Assembly: GCF_008801925.2 (NCBI RefSeq)
Contig: NZ_CP062804.1
Location: 558,001 to 622,000 of the forward strand
Direction: 5' to 3'
Origin: Cupriavidus basilensis
Lineage (GTDB): Bacteria > Pseudomonadota > Gammaproteobacteria > Burkholderiales > Burkholderiaceae
DNA length: 64,000 nucleotides
Of the stretch, positions 1 through 8,986 are shown piece after piece. Both the position numbers and the translations under genes were made by a program. The notes under the pieces were generated by a model that did no database searches, was not told the DNA's origin, and worked only from the letters and a program-made list of their open reading frames with translations. Positions within the stretch are counted from its first letter, which is position 1. Each line of letters starts with the position of its first letter.

Positions 1-1257
1 GTCGATGTGGCAGGTGTCGCCGACGAAGATCTCGCGCTCGGCCCATTCCGCCACCGGCGGCATGGCCGCAAAGGTGGGTTCGCCCACGCCGAAGCGCACA
101 TCGGCGTGGCGCAGCGTGCGCGCCGCCGCGCCGAGGTCGGGCAGGCGTGGCGCGCGGCCGCCGACCGTGCCCGGCAGGATGTCGAGCGAGGCGTGTTCGC
201 CGATCTGGCGCGCGCGCGCGGCGAGGTAGCCGGGATCGAGCAGGCCTGCCAGCGGCGCATCGCCAAAATCGGGGTCGCCGTACCACGCCAGGCGGTCGGC
301 CATGGCCAGCTTGGCTGCCTCGGCAATGCGGTGCACGAATTCGGGCGAGGTGGGGGCGTGCGCGGCGAGATCGGCGTGGCGCAGCATGCCGAGTTGCTGC
401 AGGAACGCCGGGCCCTGGCTCCAGATGCCGCACTTGGCCACCGTATAGCGGCCAAAATCCAGCGTGGCGGGCGCCTCCACGGTGGGCGTCCAGTGCGCCA
501 TGTCTTCAAGGCGCAGCAGTCCTTTATGCCGCTCGCCAGTGGTGTCGCGCACCGCCTGGGTACGGCAGAAGCTGTCGATTTCCTTGGCGACAAAGCCCCG
601 GTACCAGCCATCCAGCGCGGCGTCGATCTGCTGCTCGCGCGTGCCGCCGGCGGCTTCGGCCGTCTCGACGATGCGGGTATAGGTGCGTGCCACGCCGGGC
701 ACCGTATGCAGGCTGCCCGGGCGGGGCACGCGGCCATCAGGCAGCCAGACGGCCGCCGAGCTGTGCCATTCGTTCTGGAACAGTTCGCGCACCGCCAGGA
801 TCGCTTGCGAGATGCGCGGCACCAGCGGGAAGCCGTCGCGCGCATAGCCGATGGCGGGGGCCAGCACATCCGCCAGCGTCCAGGTGCCATGGTCGCGCAG
901 CATGGTCAGCCACGCGCCGAAGGCGCCGGGCACCGTGGCGGGCAGCAGGCCGATGCCGGGCACCAGGTCCAGTCCCATGGCGCGCATCGCGGCCGGGTCG
1001 GCCAGCGCGGGCGCCGGGCCTTGCCCGCAGATGGCGCGCACCGCGCGCTCGCGCTCGCTCCACAGCAGGATGGGCACCTCTCCGCCCGGTCCGTTCAGGT
1101 GCGGCTCCACCACCTGCAGCACAAAGCCGCCGGCAACGGCCGCGTCGAACGCGTTGCCGCCGCGCTCCAGCACGCTCATGGCGGTTTGCGAGGCCAGCCA
1201 GTGGGTGGACGAGGCCACGCCAAAGGTACCGACGATTTCCGGGCGGGTGGTGAACAT
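1..1257 (-). CDS. gamma-glutamyltransferase-family protein, truncated by window edge
   Basis: The reading frame is open from an ATG at 1257 through base 1, giving 419 codons with the C-terminal part outside the window. The start is preceded by a GGAG Shine-Dalgarno eight bases upstream. Residues about 10-60 carry the Ntn-hydrolase gamma-glutamyltransferase pattern (ASSTHWLAS, GGNAFDAAVA, PHLNGPGGE). At the edge, the motif GDTCH aligns with the conserved GDTTH of the family, so Thr415 is the expected nucleophile and autocleavage site. The large subunit is therefore complete and the small subunit is missing from view. Members of this family cleave gamma-glutamyl or related amide bonds, often in the periplasm. 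No clear signal peptide is seen at this start. Substrate is unknown; family assignment is secure. Confidence 0.85.
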   Translation of the reverse strand, partial: MFTTRPEIVGTFGVASSTHWLASQTAMSVLERGGNAFDAAVAGGFVLQVVEPHLNGPGGEVPILLWSERERAVRAICGQGPAPALADPAAMRAMGLDLVPGIGLLPATVPGAFGAWLTMLRDHGTWTLADVLAPAIGYARDGFPLVPRISQAILAVRELFQNEWHSSAAVWLPDGRVPRPGSLHTVPGVARTYTRIVETAEAAGGTREQQIDAALDGWYRGFVAKEIDSFCRTQAVRDTTGERHKGLLRLEDMAHWTPTVEAPATLDFGRYTVAKCGIWSQGPAFLQQLGMLRHADLAAHAPTSPEFVHRIAEAAKLAMADRLAWYGDPDFGDAPLAGLLDPGYLAARARQIGEHASLDILPGTVGGRAPRLPDLGAAARTLRHADVRFGVGEPTFAAMPPVAEWAEREIFVGDTCHID

Positions 1258-1388
1258 GGAGACTCCGTGGCGGATCGGGCAGGGTGGCGAAACGCGCTGG
1301 CGCCAAAGCACGCAACGCAAGCCGAATGGGGTTGGTGCCTGGGAGTATAAGGTCACCGGATAACTGTTTTTGGTCAAAAAATTATTGT

Positions 1389-1410
1389 TGCATAACGGAT
1401 TGGTTATGCA
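1389..1410. promoter_or_regulatory. inverted repeat, possible operator
   Basis: TGCATAAC and GTTATGCA form a perfect 8-bp inverted repeat with a 6-base spacer. It lies about 130 bases upstream of the leftward gamma-glutamyltransferase-like gene and just downstream of the stop of the LprI-like gene, in an AT-rich patch of an otherwise GC-rich region. This fits an operator of a dimeric regulator; the regulator is unknown. Confidence 0.4.
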
Positions 1411-1436
1411 TTGCGCGGGTCATGGTCGCACTCAGA

Positions 1437-2255
1437 CTAGCCCTTTGCCAACGCGAAGAGCAGAAGCAGGACATTCACAACAATCAACGCGTACAACACC
1501 AGCATGGGCGCCGGCGTGCTCCGGCACTGCGCAACCACTTTGCGCAAGCGCCCGTCCCGTCCGCGGTTGAGCAGGTAGGCCAGGCCCATGCCGAACGCGC
1601 CAAACCAGGCCAGGTTGCCAAGCGTGCCCCTGGGGCCGGGAGCCGGCCTATTGGCGAGTGGGGGCGCAGCGGCGACCGCAGGCGAAGCAAGGAACGATGC
1701 GTGCGTGGTGGTGGCGGCCATGGCCGGTGGCGCGTTGTGCAGAGCGGCCATCGGTTGCGCCGGTGCTGGCGGATTCTGTCTGAGCGGCATTGGCCTGGCT
1801 GCTTCGCCGCGTCGTGGGCTGTTATGCGCTTCCAGCTTCTCGTGCTGCGTGCCGGAGCGATTGGCGTCCCGGGCTGACTTCGGCCTGGCATCATGCTGCG
1901 GCCATTGCGCGAAGACACCGTCAAGACAGTGCACGGAGTCGCAAGCGTCCCGCTTCCTGCGCCAGGCGACGATGTCCGCTTTGCGAATTGCACCCGCGCG
2001 TAGCAGCCGTTGCTGCTCGGCATAGATGCGCTCATAGCCAATCGACAGAAGGGCGTAATCGCAGATGAGCCGCGCCGCGCGTGGGCGTTTGCCTGTTTGC
2101 CGCGCGCATGCCTGGTGGCTTGCTGCCGGGCCTTGGCAGCCGGCAGGGGCCGCACGGGGCGCTGTTTGACAGACGATGTCGGACGCCTGCGCACCAGGAA
2201 TGACAAACAGGCTCAATGCGAGGAGGACGGCCAGGTGGCCTGTGACCCTGTTCAT
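1437..2255 (-). CDS. LprI-like secreted/membrane protein of unknown function
   Basis: A 272-residue protein with an N-terminal signal sequence (ending near AQAS, residue 25). A cysteine-containing segment around residues 50-115 includes the pattern RLICDYALLSIGYERIY, resembling the lysozyme-inhibitor LprI N-terminal (DUF1311) fold. A low-complexity Ala/Pro/Arg linker follows. At the C-terminus one weak and one strong hydrophobic segment (about 205-225 and 250-270) would anchor it in the inner membrane with the LprI-like part in the periplasm. The start ATG at 2255 has GAGAAG upstream. A second LprI-like protein lies at 36984-37961. Function is not established. Confidence 0.6.
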   Translation of the reverse strand: MNRVTGHLAVLLALSLFVIPGAQASDIVCQTAPRAAPAGCQGPAASHQACARQTGKRPRAARLICDYALLSIGYERIYAEQQRLLRAGAIRKADIVAWRRKRDACDSVHCLDGVFAQWPQHDARPKSARDANRSGTQHEKLEAHNSPRRGEAARPMPLRQNPPAPAQPMAALHNAPPAMAATTTHASFLASPAVAAAPPLANRPAPGPRGTLGNLAWFGAFGMGLAYLLNRGRDGRLRKVVAQCRSTPAPMLVLYALIVVNVLLLLFALAKG

Positions 2256-2437
2256 CGTGTCTTCTCATAGAAGTGACGATTTTGGCGCTTAAGGCCCAGC
2301 CGGGATCCGCCAGACATTGTGCTACAACGTCACGACCGCGGTCCGCGCGTTACCGCACGTATGCTGCTAGCGCCGGTGGTTCAAATGTGCCCTAGTAGAA
2401 TCAAAGGCTTGCAACGCGCACAGGCACAGGACTTTCA

Positions 2438-3388
2438 TTGCCCTCACCAGTCGACAAACTCCAGCACAACCTTATCTCGCGCCTGCGCCTGAAGCACCTC
2501 GCGCTGCTCCTGGCGCTGGACCGCCAGCGCTCGGTCTCGCGCGTGGCGGCCGAGATGGACCTGACCCAGCCCGCCGTGACCAAGGCGCTGCGGGAGATCG
2601 AGGAGATCTTCATGGTGCCGCTGTTCGTGCGTTCGCGCCGGGGGCTGGAGCCAACGGGCACCGGCGCGGCGGTATTGGCGCATGCGCGGCTGGCCATGGC
2701 GGATACGGAGGCGCTGGGGCGGGAGCTGGCGGTGATCGGCGCCGGACTGCATGGGCGGCTGCGTATCGGTGTGATTCCCTATGTGGCGCCGGTGGTGCTG
2801 GACGCGGCCTGCTCGCACGGCCTGCAGCAGCAGCCGCGCGTGGCGGTGCTGGTGCGCGAGGGCACCACGGATGAACTGGTGGCGGCGCTGCGCGCGCACG
2901 AGCTCGATTGCGTGATCGCGCGGTCCTTTTACGCGCCGGGCGACGACATCGCGCAGACGCCGCTCTACCGCGAGGAACCGGCGCTGGTGGTACCTGTGGA
3001 CGCCGCTGCGCGGCTAGCGCGCGGCAAGCTGGACTGGCAGCGCCTGGCGGCGCTGGACTGGGTCTTGCCGCCCGCGCACACGCCGATCCGGCGCACCATC
3101 AACACGCTGTTCGCCACCGCCGGCGCGGTGCCGCCCACGCCAATGGTGGAAACCTATTCGATCAAGACCATCGCCACGCTGATGCGCAACCAGCCACGCG
3201 CCATCACCATCGTGCCGCGCGCGGTGGCGGCCGAACTCGCGGCCACCGGCAGCGCAGCTGTGTTGCCGCATACGCTCACGTGGGACCTGCCCGCGGTGGG
3301 CGCGATGTGGTTGCGGCGCACGGAGCATAGCGAGCCGCTGCAGGCGCTGGTGCGGGCGTTGCTGGGGGCAATGTCAGCTGAGGGATGA
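2438..3388 (+). CDS. LysR-family transcriptional regulator
   Basis: A 316-residue LysR-type regulator. The winged helix-turn-helix is at residues about 15-75 (ARG/VSRVAAEMDLTQPAVTKAL pattern) and a periplasmic-binding-like effector domain follows, including IGVIPYVAPVVLD. The DNA-binding sequence RLRLKHLALLLALD resembles the GbpR/CbsR subgroup. The start is TTG, because no ATG occurs before the HTH; an AGG lies seven bases upstream. It is monocistronic and convergent with the next LysR gene. Its target is unclear: it has no divergent partner except the LprI-like gene. Confidence 0.85.
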   Translation: MPSPVDKLQHNLISRLRLKHLALLLALDRQRSVSRVAAEMDLTQPAVTKALREIEEIFMVPLFVRSRRGLEPTGTGAAVLAHARLAMADTEALGRELAVIGAGLHGRLRIGVIPYVAPVVLDAACSHGLQQQPRVAVLVREGTTDELVAALRAHELDCVIARSFYAPGDDIAQTPLYREEPALVVPVDAAARLARGKLDWQRLAALDWVLPPAHTPIRRTINTLFATAGAVPPTPMVETYSIKTIATLMRNQPRAITIVPRAVAAELAATGSAAVLPHTLTWDLPAVGAMWLRRTEHSEPLQALVRALLGAMSAEG

Positions 3389-3390
3389 GC

Positions 3391-3419
3391 CGGCGGGCCA
3401 TCGTATGGATGGCCTGCCG
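3391..3419. terminator. hairpin between convergent LysR genes
   Basis: CGGCGGGCCAT (3391-3401) and ATGGCCTGCCG (3409-3419) pair with one mismatch around a 7-base loop. The hairpin fills the 33-base gap between two convergent stop codons, so it could terminate both genes. No long T-tract follows on either side. Confidence 0.45.
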
Positions 3420-3421
3420 CC

Positions 3422-4327
3422 CTATAGCGCTCGCCTGGCGGTTTGCTGCACCATGTCGCGAAACACCTTGGCCGTGGGCGAGAGCGGTACGCTGTGCCGG
3501 GTGATCAGGCCCAGGGTCCGCGATACCTCGGGCTCGACCAGCGGGATGCCGCGCAATGTGGCATGCGCCTTCACGGGCAGGGCCAGGCGCGGCACCGCGG
3601 CGACGCCCAGCCCGGCTTCGACCAGCCCGAGCAGCGTCGACACATGCGCCACCTCGAAAAAGCTTGTCGGCCTGCGTTCGCAGTTTGCCAAGGCAGAGTC
3701 AATCAGTACGCGATTGCCGCTGGAGCGATCGACAGTCATGAACCGCTCGTCGGCCAGCTCCGACCACCTTACGCTTTTGCGGCGCGCAAGCGGATGCGTA
3801 TGGCAAACAGCCAGCACAAACTTCTCGCTGAAGATCCCTTCGAAGGCGACGTCCGGCTCCTGCGTTCCGATGAAGTTGATGCCGAAGTCCGCGCGCCCGG
3901 TGATGACGGCATTCAGCACGGTGTTGGCGCTCTCATCCAGTACACGGACCCGGATGCGCGGGTAGCGCTGCGCGAATCGCAGGATGACCGATGGCAGGAA
4001 GTAGTAGGCGGCGGACGGCACGCAGGCCACCGTCACCAGGCCGCTGCGCTGCGCGGCAAGGTCCGTGATGTTCAGCACCCCTCCCTCAAGCTCCTCGAGT
4101 GCCGCCCGTGCGTGATCCAGGAACAGGCGTCCGACGTTCGTCAATGCAACGTGACGCGTGCTGCGTTCGAATAGCTTGACCCCCAGGATGCCTTCGAGCT
4201 TTTCAATGCGCCGGCTCAGTGCCGGCGGCGAAAGGTGGAGGTCGTCCGCAGCCGCACGGAATGACAGCCGGTCCGCTACGGCCACGAATGCCTGCAGTTC
4301 CTGCAAATCGAAATTGATGCGTGCCAT
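3422..4327 (-). CDS. LysR-family transcriptional regulator, divergent from PrpF-like gene
   Basis: A 301-residue LysR regulator. The HTH occupies residues about 7-65 (FRAAADDLHLSPPALSRRI), followed by an effector-binding domain with VACVPSAAYYFLPSV at the start of its first subdomain. The gene is divergent from the PrpF-like isomerase, with only 60 bases between the two starts, the usual layout for a LysR regulator and its target. The inferred role is control of the isomerase/Bug receptor/porin operon in response to a small organic acid. The ligand cannot be read from sequence. Confidence 0.88.
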   Translation of the reverse strand: MARINFDLQELQAFVAVADRLSFRAAADDLHLSPPALSRRIEKLEGILGVKLFERSTRHVALTNVGRLFLDHARAALEELEGGVLNITDLAAQRSGLVTVACVPSAAYYFLPSVILRFAQRYPRIRVRVLDESANTVLNAVITGRADFGINFIGTQEPDVAFEGIFSEKFVLAVCHTHPLARRKSVRWSELADERFMTVDRSSGNRVLIDSALANCERRPTSFFEVAHVSTLLGLVEAGLGVAAVPRLALPVKAHATLRGIPLVEPEVSRTLGLITRHSVPLSPTAKVFRDMVQQTARRAL

Positions 4328-4346
4328 GCAACGATGTCTCCCGGGA

Positions 4347-4359
4347 TTGCAATATACAA
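4347..4359. promoter_or_regulatory. LysR-type T-N11-A box
   Basis: TTGCAATATACAA is a near-palindrome with TTG/CAA ends and T-N11-A spacing. It lies in the middle of the 60-base divergent promoter region between the LysR gene and the PrpF-like gene. The position and shape fit a LysR binding site; this is inference. Confidence 0.45.
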
Positions 4360-4387
4360 ATTATTACCTGGGGGACATCATAAATGC

Positions 4388-5467
4388 ATGAGCAAAGACA
4401 TTCCCTGTGTATTGATGCGTGGCGGTACTTCCCGCGGACCCTTGTTCCGTGCGGACTGGCTGCCCGATGACCCGGCCAGGCGGGATCAGGTATTGCTATC
4501 GGCGATGGGCTCCCCCCATGCGTTGCAGGTCGATGGGCTTGGGGGTGGCAGTTCGCTGACCAGCAAGGCGGCGATCGTGTCGCGCTCGCATCGGCCAGGA
4601 TGCGACATAGATTATCTGTTTGCGCAGGTTGCGGTCGACAGGAATCGGGTCGACACCCGTCCCAACTGTGGAAACATGCTAGCCGCCGTGGCGCCATTCG
4701 CCATCGAGGAAGGCTTGGTGCAGGCTGGCCAGCGCGCGACCACCATCCGCATCTTCAACGTCAATACCGCGTCAGTCGTCGAAGCCGTGGTCCAGACCCC
4801 GGGCGGCCAGGTGACCTATGCCGGCGATACGCGGATCGACGGGGTTGCCGGGACCGCGGCCCCGATCATGCTGAACTTCCTGGATGCATGGGGGCGCGTG
4901 ACCGGCGCCATGTTCCCCACCGGGAACACGATCGACGTGATCGACGAGGTCCTGGTTACCTGCATCGATGCCGCCATGCCTCTCGTTGTCGTTCATGCGG
5001 CCTCGCTCGGCGTGCGTGGAGACGAAACACCCATGGCGCTCGATGCCAACAAGGCGATGCTCGCGCGGCTGGAGTCGCTGCGCAGGGAGGCGGGTCGCCG
5101 CATGGGCTTGGGCGACGTCAGCAACAGCGTCATTCCGAAGCCCGTTCTCGTTAGCCGCCACGGCAGGGCGAATGAGATCACGTCGCGCTATTTCACCCCT
5201 TTGCATTGCCACGCGGCACACGCCGTGACAGGTGCCGTCGGCATTGCGGCGGCCTATTGCGTGCCAGGGACCGTAGCCAACGGGCTCGCTTCGACGCCCT
5301 CGCCGGAAGGCCGCATCGTGGTGCATCACCCTGCCGGCTGCATCGAAGTCCACGTCGAGCTGGAGCGTGATGGCGGCCCGCCGCGCTTCCGGCGCATCGG
5401 GCTCGTGCGCACCGCCAGACGCATCATGAAAGGCATGCTGTCCGTTCCCGACGAAGTGCTGGGCTGA
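4388..5467 (+). CDS. PrpF/GalD-type isomerase (4-oxalomesaconate tautomerase or 2-methylaconitate isomerase family)
   Basis: A 359-residue PrpF-family (DUF453) protein with the diaminopimelate-epimerase fold. Visible signatures are MRGGTSRG at residues 10-17, GGGSSLTSK with Lys60, and RPNCGN with Cys94; the Lys and Cys match the acid-base pair used by PrpF. Start ATG 4388 has GGGGA about twelve bases upstream. An in-frame upstream ATG at 4334 lies in the promoter region and lacks a ribosome site. The stop overlaps an upstream in-frame ATG of the Bug gene by one base, and the Bug receptor and porin follow, so the substrate is probably an imported unsaturated di- or tricarboxylate. GalD (gallate pathway) and PrpF roles cannot be separated by sequence alone. 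Confidence 0.85.
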   Translation: MSKDIPCVLMRGGTSRGPLFRADWLPDDPARRDQVLLSAMGSPHALQVDGLGGGSSLTSKAAIVSRSHRPGCDIDYLFAQVAVDRNRVDTRPNCGNMLAAVAPFAIEEGLVQAGQRATTIRIFNVNTASVVEAVVQTPGGQVTYAGDTRIDGVAGTAAPIMLNFLDAWGRVTGAMFPTGNTIDVIDEVLVTCIDAAMPLVVVHAASLGVRGDETPMALDANKAMLARLESLRREAGRRMGLGDVSNSVIPKPVLVSRHGRANEITSRYFTPLHCHAAHAVTGAVGIAAAYCVPGTVANGLASTPSPEGRIVVHHPAGCIEVHVELERDGGPPRFRRIGLVRTARRIMKGMLSVPDEVLG

Positions 5468-5523
5468 TGTCCAGGGCGCTTCGACCTGCTTCGCATCACG
5501 ACAAAAAACACCAGGAGACCATC

Positions 5524-6480
5524 ATGATTTGTACCTTCAGGCATGCCTGTGCCATCGCGCTGGCCCTCACCGTCGGCGTGGCGCACGCGTTCCCCGACAA
5601 GAACTTGACGATTGTCGTTCCAACCTCGGCGGGTGGCGGCAACGATGCCATGGCGCGCGTGATCGCCCAGCGCATGAGCGTGTCGCTCGGCAAGCCGGTG
5701 GTGGTGGAAAACCGTGCCGGCGCCAACGGCGCGATCGCATCCGAGTATGTTGCGCGGGCCAAGCCGGACGGGCATACCATCCTGTTCGGATACATCGCGA
5801 CGCATGGGATCAACCCGGCTCTTCAGAAGCTGCGATACGACCCCGTCAAGGATTTCGCGCCGATCGGCATGGTCGCCAATTCCCCCACCTTGGTTGTCGT
5901 CAACCCCATGGTGAAAGCCGGCGATATGCAGCAACTGATCGACCTGGCGCGCACCAAGGATGCCAACCTGAACTATGCCTCCGCGGGCAGCGGCACCGCG
6001 CCCCATGCCGCCGCGGAACTATTCAGGCTCGCCACGCAGACGCAGATGGTGCACGTGCCTTACAAGGGCTCGGCGCCTGCGCTGGTCGACACGATCGCCG
6101 GCAATACGCAGATCATGTTCCCGAGCTTGTTCACCGCCTACCCACAGATCCGCAACGGCAAGGTACGCGTTCTCGCCGTGGCCAGCAGCAAGCGCACGCC
6201 GCTGCTGAGGGACACGCCGACACTGAACGAACTGGGGATCGATGTTGCCGTCGATCAATGGTATGCCATGTTCTCCCCCGCTGGCACGCCCCCGGAAATC
6301 GTCGCCCGGCTGAATGCCGAGCTCAATGCGGCGCTGCGCGACCAGGCGGTCGCGGACAAGATCGCGGAGCAGGGCGCCTACGTGCAGACCAGCACGCCAC
6401 AGGAACTCGGCGCGCTCGTGAGCGCCGAGGTCGCCAAATGGAAGCGGGTGGTCCAGGCGGCCGGCATGACGACGGACTGA
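5524..6480 (+). CDS. Bug/TctC-family periplasmic solute receptor
   Basis: A 318-residue tripartite-tricarboxylate-type binding protein. A signal peptide covers residues 1-22 (cleavage after AHA). The family motifs are present: VPTSAGGGNDAMAR, VVVENRAGANG, YASAGSGT, HVPYKGSAPAL. The start at 5524 is chosen because AGGAG sits directly upstream and the signal peptide begins there; an ATG at 5467 would put 19 charged residues before it. The receptor probably binds the carboxylate processed by the PrpF-like enzyme just upstream. No TctA or TctB membrane subunits are nearby, which is usual for orphan Bug receptors in Burkholderiales. Confidence 0.92.
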   Translation: MICTFRHACAIALALTVGVAHAFPDKNLTIVVPTSAGGGNDAMARVIAQRMSVSLGKPVVVENRAGANGAIASEYVARAKPDGHTILFGYIATHGINPALQKLRYDPVKDFAPIGMVANSPTLVVVNPMVKAGDMQQLIDLARTKDANLNYASAGSGTAPHAAAELFRLATQTQMVHVPYKGSAPALVDTIAGNTQIMFPSLFTAYPQIRNGKVRVLAVASSKRTPLLRDTPTLNELGIDVAVDQWYAMFSPAGTPPEIVARLNAELNAALRDQAVADKIAEQGAYVQTSTPQELGALVSAEVAKWKRVVQAAGMTTD

Positions 6481-6605
6481 ATCCGGCAATTCCCGGTGTG
6501 CGGCGCCAGCCCTGTCAAGCTCGGTGCATCGCGCGTTCGCGCACCTCCTTGCCTCACGGCATGGCCTTGCAACATGGCCTCACAGAACCTGACCACGGGG
6601 GACAA

Positions 6606-7664
6606 ATGAACCAATACCGGCTCGCCATGCGCGTCGCAAAACACACGTCGTTCGGCGCGATCTCGACACTGCTGGCGTGCGCCGCGCATGCCCAATCCAG
6701 CGCGACGCTGTACGGCGTCGTCGACGCCGGCATCCGGTATGCGACCAACGCCAATACCGCCAGGGACGGCAAGCTCGAACTATCGGAGGGCGCGCTGAAC
6801 GGGTCGCGCTTCGGACTGCGGGGTAGAGAGGATCTCGGCGCAGGGACTGCAGTGGTCTATGTGCTGGAAGGGGGCTTTGACCTCGGCACGGGAACTGCCC
6901 TGCAGTCATCCGTCGCGGGCTATGGTCAAGCGTCATCTGGTGGCACGGGCCGCTTGTTCGGCCGGCAGGCGTTTGTCGGCATGCAAAGCCGTTTTGGTGC
7001 GATCACCCTGGGCCGTCAGTACGGCGTGGCTTATCAGGCGATGGCCGGCGCGCAGATCTTCGGCAACCCTAACCTGGACACGCTGGCGATCGCTCGCGTC
7101 TATACCGGTAGCCGGCAAGACAATGCGCTCAAATACGAAGGAAAGGCCGGCAGCTGGAAGCTGGCCGCGCACCACGCCTTTGGTGAAGTGCCCGGCAACA
7201 CGCGCGCCAATGCCAGTACCGGGATCAGCCTCGGCTACGATGACAAGAAATTCCAGGCGAGTGCGTCTTACCAGCAGGCCCGAAGTGCCAATGGCGCGCA
7301 GGCAAGAAAGACCGTGGGCGCGACGGCCGGATACGCGAGCGGCCGCCTGAAAGCGACTGCCGGATACCTCTCCAACCGCTACAGCGCCACTGGCACGCGA
7401 AACGAAGTCATCATCGGCGGCGTCAGCTATCAGTGGTCACCCGCGTGGCTGGTCGGCCTGGGCGCATTCCATGATGAGCAGAAGGACCCGGGCGGCCGGC
7501 GCTCGGCCGTCTATCTTCTCGCCGGCTACCGCTTCTCCAAGCGCACGGATGTCTATATCGAGGCCGACTACAACCGCATCACTGGCGGATACGCGCTGAT
7601 CAAGTCGCAAGGAACGGTGGGTGGCAAGGTGGGTGCGATGGTCGGGCTTCGGCATGTCTTCTGA
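6606..7664 (+). CDS. outer-membrane porin (Gram-negative trimeric type)
   Basis: A 352-residue porin of the beta-proteobacterial OmpC-like family. It has a signal peptide ending near CAAHAQS (residue 30), then SSATLYGVVDAGI as the first strand, the GSRFGLRGREDLG motif, and a C-terminal aromatic-ending strand (GLRHVF) needed for outer-membrane insertion. Start ATG 6606 has GGGGGA five bases upstream. It is the third gene after the isomerase and Bug receptor, separated by 125 bases, and probably gives the same substrate passage across the outer membrane. Confidence 0.9.
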   Translation: MNQYRLAMRVAKHTSFGAISTLLACAAHAQSSATLYGVVDAGIRYATNANTARDGKLELSEGALNGSRFGLRGREDLGAGTAVVYVLEGGFDLGTGTALQSSVAGYGQASSGGTGRLFGRQAFVGMQSRFGAITLGRQYGVAYQAMAGAQIFGNPNLDTLAIARVYTGSRQDNALKYEGKAGSWKLAAHHAFGEVPGNTRANASTGISLGYDDKKFQASASYQQARSANGAQARKTVGATAGYASGRLKATAGYLSNRYSATGTRNEVIIGGVSYQWSPAWLVGLGAFHDEQKDPGGRRSAVYLLAGYRFSKRTDVYIEADYNRITGGYALIKSQGTVGGKVGAMVGLRHVF

Positions 7665-7681
7665 CGCATCGTTGGCAACAG

Positions 7682-7705
7682 CGGCTTGCCGGAGCGCGCA
7701 AGCCG
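7682..7705. terminator. hairpin after porin gene
   Basis: CGGCTTGC (7682-7689) and GCAAGCCG (7698-7705) form a perfect 8-bp stem with an 8-base loop, followed by TTTGT. It lies in the 82-base gap between the convergent porin and dehydratase genes and is a reasonable terminator for the porin operon. Confidence 0.5.
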
Positions 7706-7746
7706 TTTGTCCGATGCGATCAGGCGCCGTTCAGACGGCTTCGTCC

Positions 7747-8922
7747 TCACTCAATAATCTCGAACTCCCCGAAATACTCCTCGTTCAACGTCAGCCCCAA
7801 CCCCGGCAAGTTATCGTCCAGTTGCAGATACCCCCTGTCCGGCGCCGGCTCGCCCTTGAAGATGTAATAGAACAGCTCATTGCCCACTTCCACGTCGTGC
7901 ACCGGGAAGAACTCGGACATCGGCGATGCGGTCGAGGCCATGGTGAGGTGGTAGTTGTGCATCTGGCCCGCGTGCGGGATGACCGGCACGGACCAGGCCT
8001 CGGCCATGGCGTTGATCTTCTGCGCGGCGGTGATGCCGCCAACCCGGTTGGTGTCGTACTGGATCACGTCCACCGCGCGGCGCTCCAGCAGGTCCTTGAA
8101 GCCGTAGGAGGTGAACTCGTGCTCGCCGCCGGAGATGGGGAAGGGGCTCATCTTCTTGAGTTCGGCGTAGCCTTCGATGTCGTCGGCGATCACCGGTTCT
8201 TCCAGCCAGCGCGGGTTGAACTCGGCCAGGCGCGGAATCATGCGGCGGGCGTACTCCAGCGTCCAGCCCATATAGCACTCCAGCATGATGTCGATGCTGT
8301 CGCCCACCAGCTCGCGCAGCAGGCGCACTTGCTCGATGTTCTTCTGCATGCCGGCGGGGCCATCCTTCGGGCCGTAGCCGAAGCGCATCTTCATCGCGGT
8401 GAAGCCCTGGTCAAGATAGCTCTGCGCCTCGGCCAGGAAGGCGTCGCGGTCATCGTTGTTGTAGAGCTTGGAGGCGTAGCACCAGATCTTTTCCTTGGTG
8501 CGCCCGCCCAGCAGCTTGAACACCGGCTTGCCCACGGCCTTGCCCATCAGGTCCCACAGCGCGATGTCCACCGCCGAGATCGCTGCCATGCCGATGCCCT
8601 TGCGGCCCCAGGCGTGGGTGCGGCGATACATTTTCTGCCACAGGTATTCATTGTCGAAGGGGTCCTGGCCGATCACGATCGGGGCCAGGTACTGGTCGAT
8701 GATTTCCTTGGCCACGCGCGGCGCCAGCGCGCAGTTGCCAATGCCGACGTGGCCCGTGTCGGTCTCGACTTCCACCACCAGCCAGCCGTGGAAGCGGAAG
8801 GAGCCCATGGCGTCGCCGCGCTCGAACAGGATGTCGGTGGCGTTGGTGCAGAAGTGGGCCTGCGGGGGCACGGTCTTGCCCTTCCATTCAAAGACGCGGG
8901 TGCGGATGTTGGTGATTTTCAA
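7747..8922 (-). CDS. L-rhamnonate dehydratase-type enolase-superfamily sugar-acid dehydratase
   Basis: A 391-residue mandelate-racemase/enolase-superfamily protein, close in layout to L-rhamnonate dehydratase (RhmD). The N-terminal capping domain includes [12 protein letters not shown]. Barrel metal-ligand candidates are Glu215 (MLECYMGW), Glu241/242 (WLEEP) and Glu267 (GGEHE). The acid-base dyad is His317 (IPHAGQ) with Asp290 (IQYD). I place the start at TTG 8922 because GGAG lies six bases upstream and homologues begin with KITNIRTR; a longer start would add a Pro/Lys/Thr-rich tail. RhmD-type enzymes also act on L-lyxonate and L-mannonate. The neighbouring pentonate-type enzymes make L-lyxonate or a related C5/C6 aldonate the likely substrate. 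Confidence 0.85.
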   Translation of the reverse strand: MKITNIRTRVFEWKGKTVPPQAHFCTNATDILFERGDAMGSFRFHGWLVVEVETDTGHVGIGNCALAPRVAKEIIDQYLAPIVIGQDPFDNEYLWQKMYRRTHAWGRKGIGMAAISAVDIALWDLMGKAVGKPVFKLLGGRTKEKIWCYASKLYNNDDRDAFLAEAQSYLDQGFTAMKMRFGYGPKDGPAGMQKNIEQVRLLRELVGDSIDIMLECYMGWTLEYARRMIPRLAEFNPRWLEEPVIADDIEGYAELKKMSPFPISGGEHEFTSYGFKDLLERRAVDVIQYDTNRVGGITAAQKINAMAEAWSVPVIPHAGQMHNYHLTMASTASPMSEFFPVHDVEVGNELFYYIFKGEPAPDRGYLQLDDNLPGLGLTLNEEYFGEFEIIE

Positions 8923-8986
8923 GAGAGTCTCCGTGGGTTTGGTTGCCAGTGGCGAATGGGCGGCGGGCTTGGTGGGCTTGGTTGGC

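Noticed and set aside
7..1350. A long plus-strand open frame opposite the gamma-glutamyltransferase-like gene
   Set aside because: Its protein is Arg/Ala/His-rich with no family features, while the minus strand has clear gamma-glutamyltransferase motifs.
5529..7664. A 711-codon open frame running through the Bug gene into the porin
   Set aside because: The first part is an antisense-free but out-of-frame shadow of the Bug receptor in GC-rich DNA; only 6606-7664, with signal peptide and ribosome site, is the porin.
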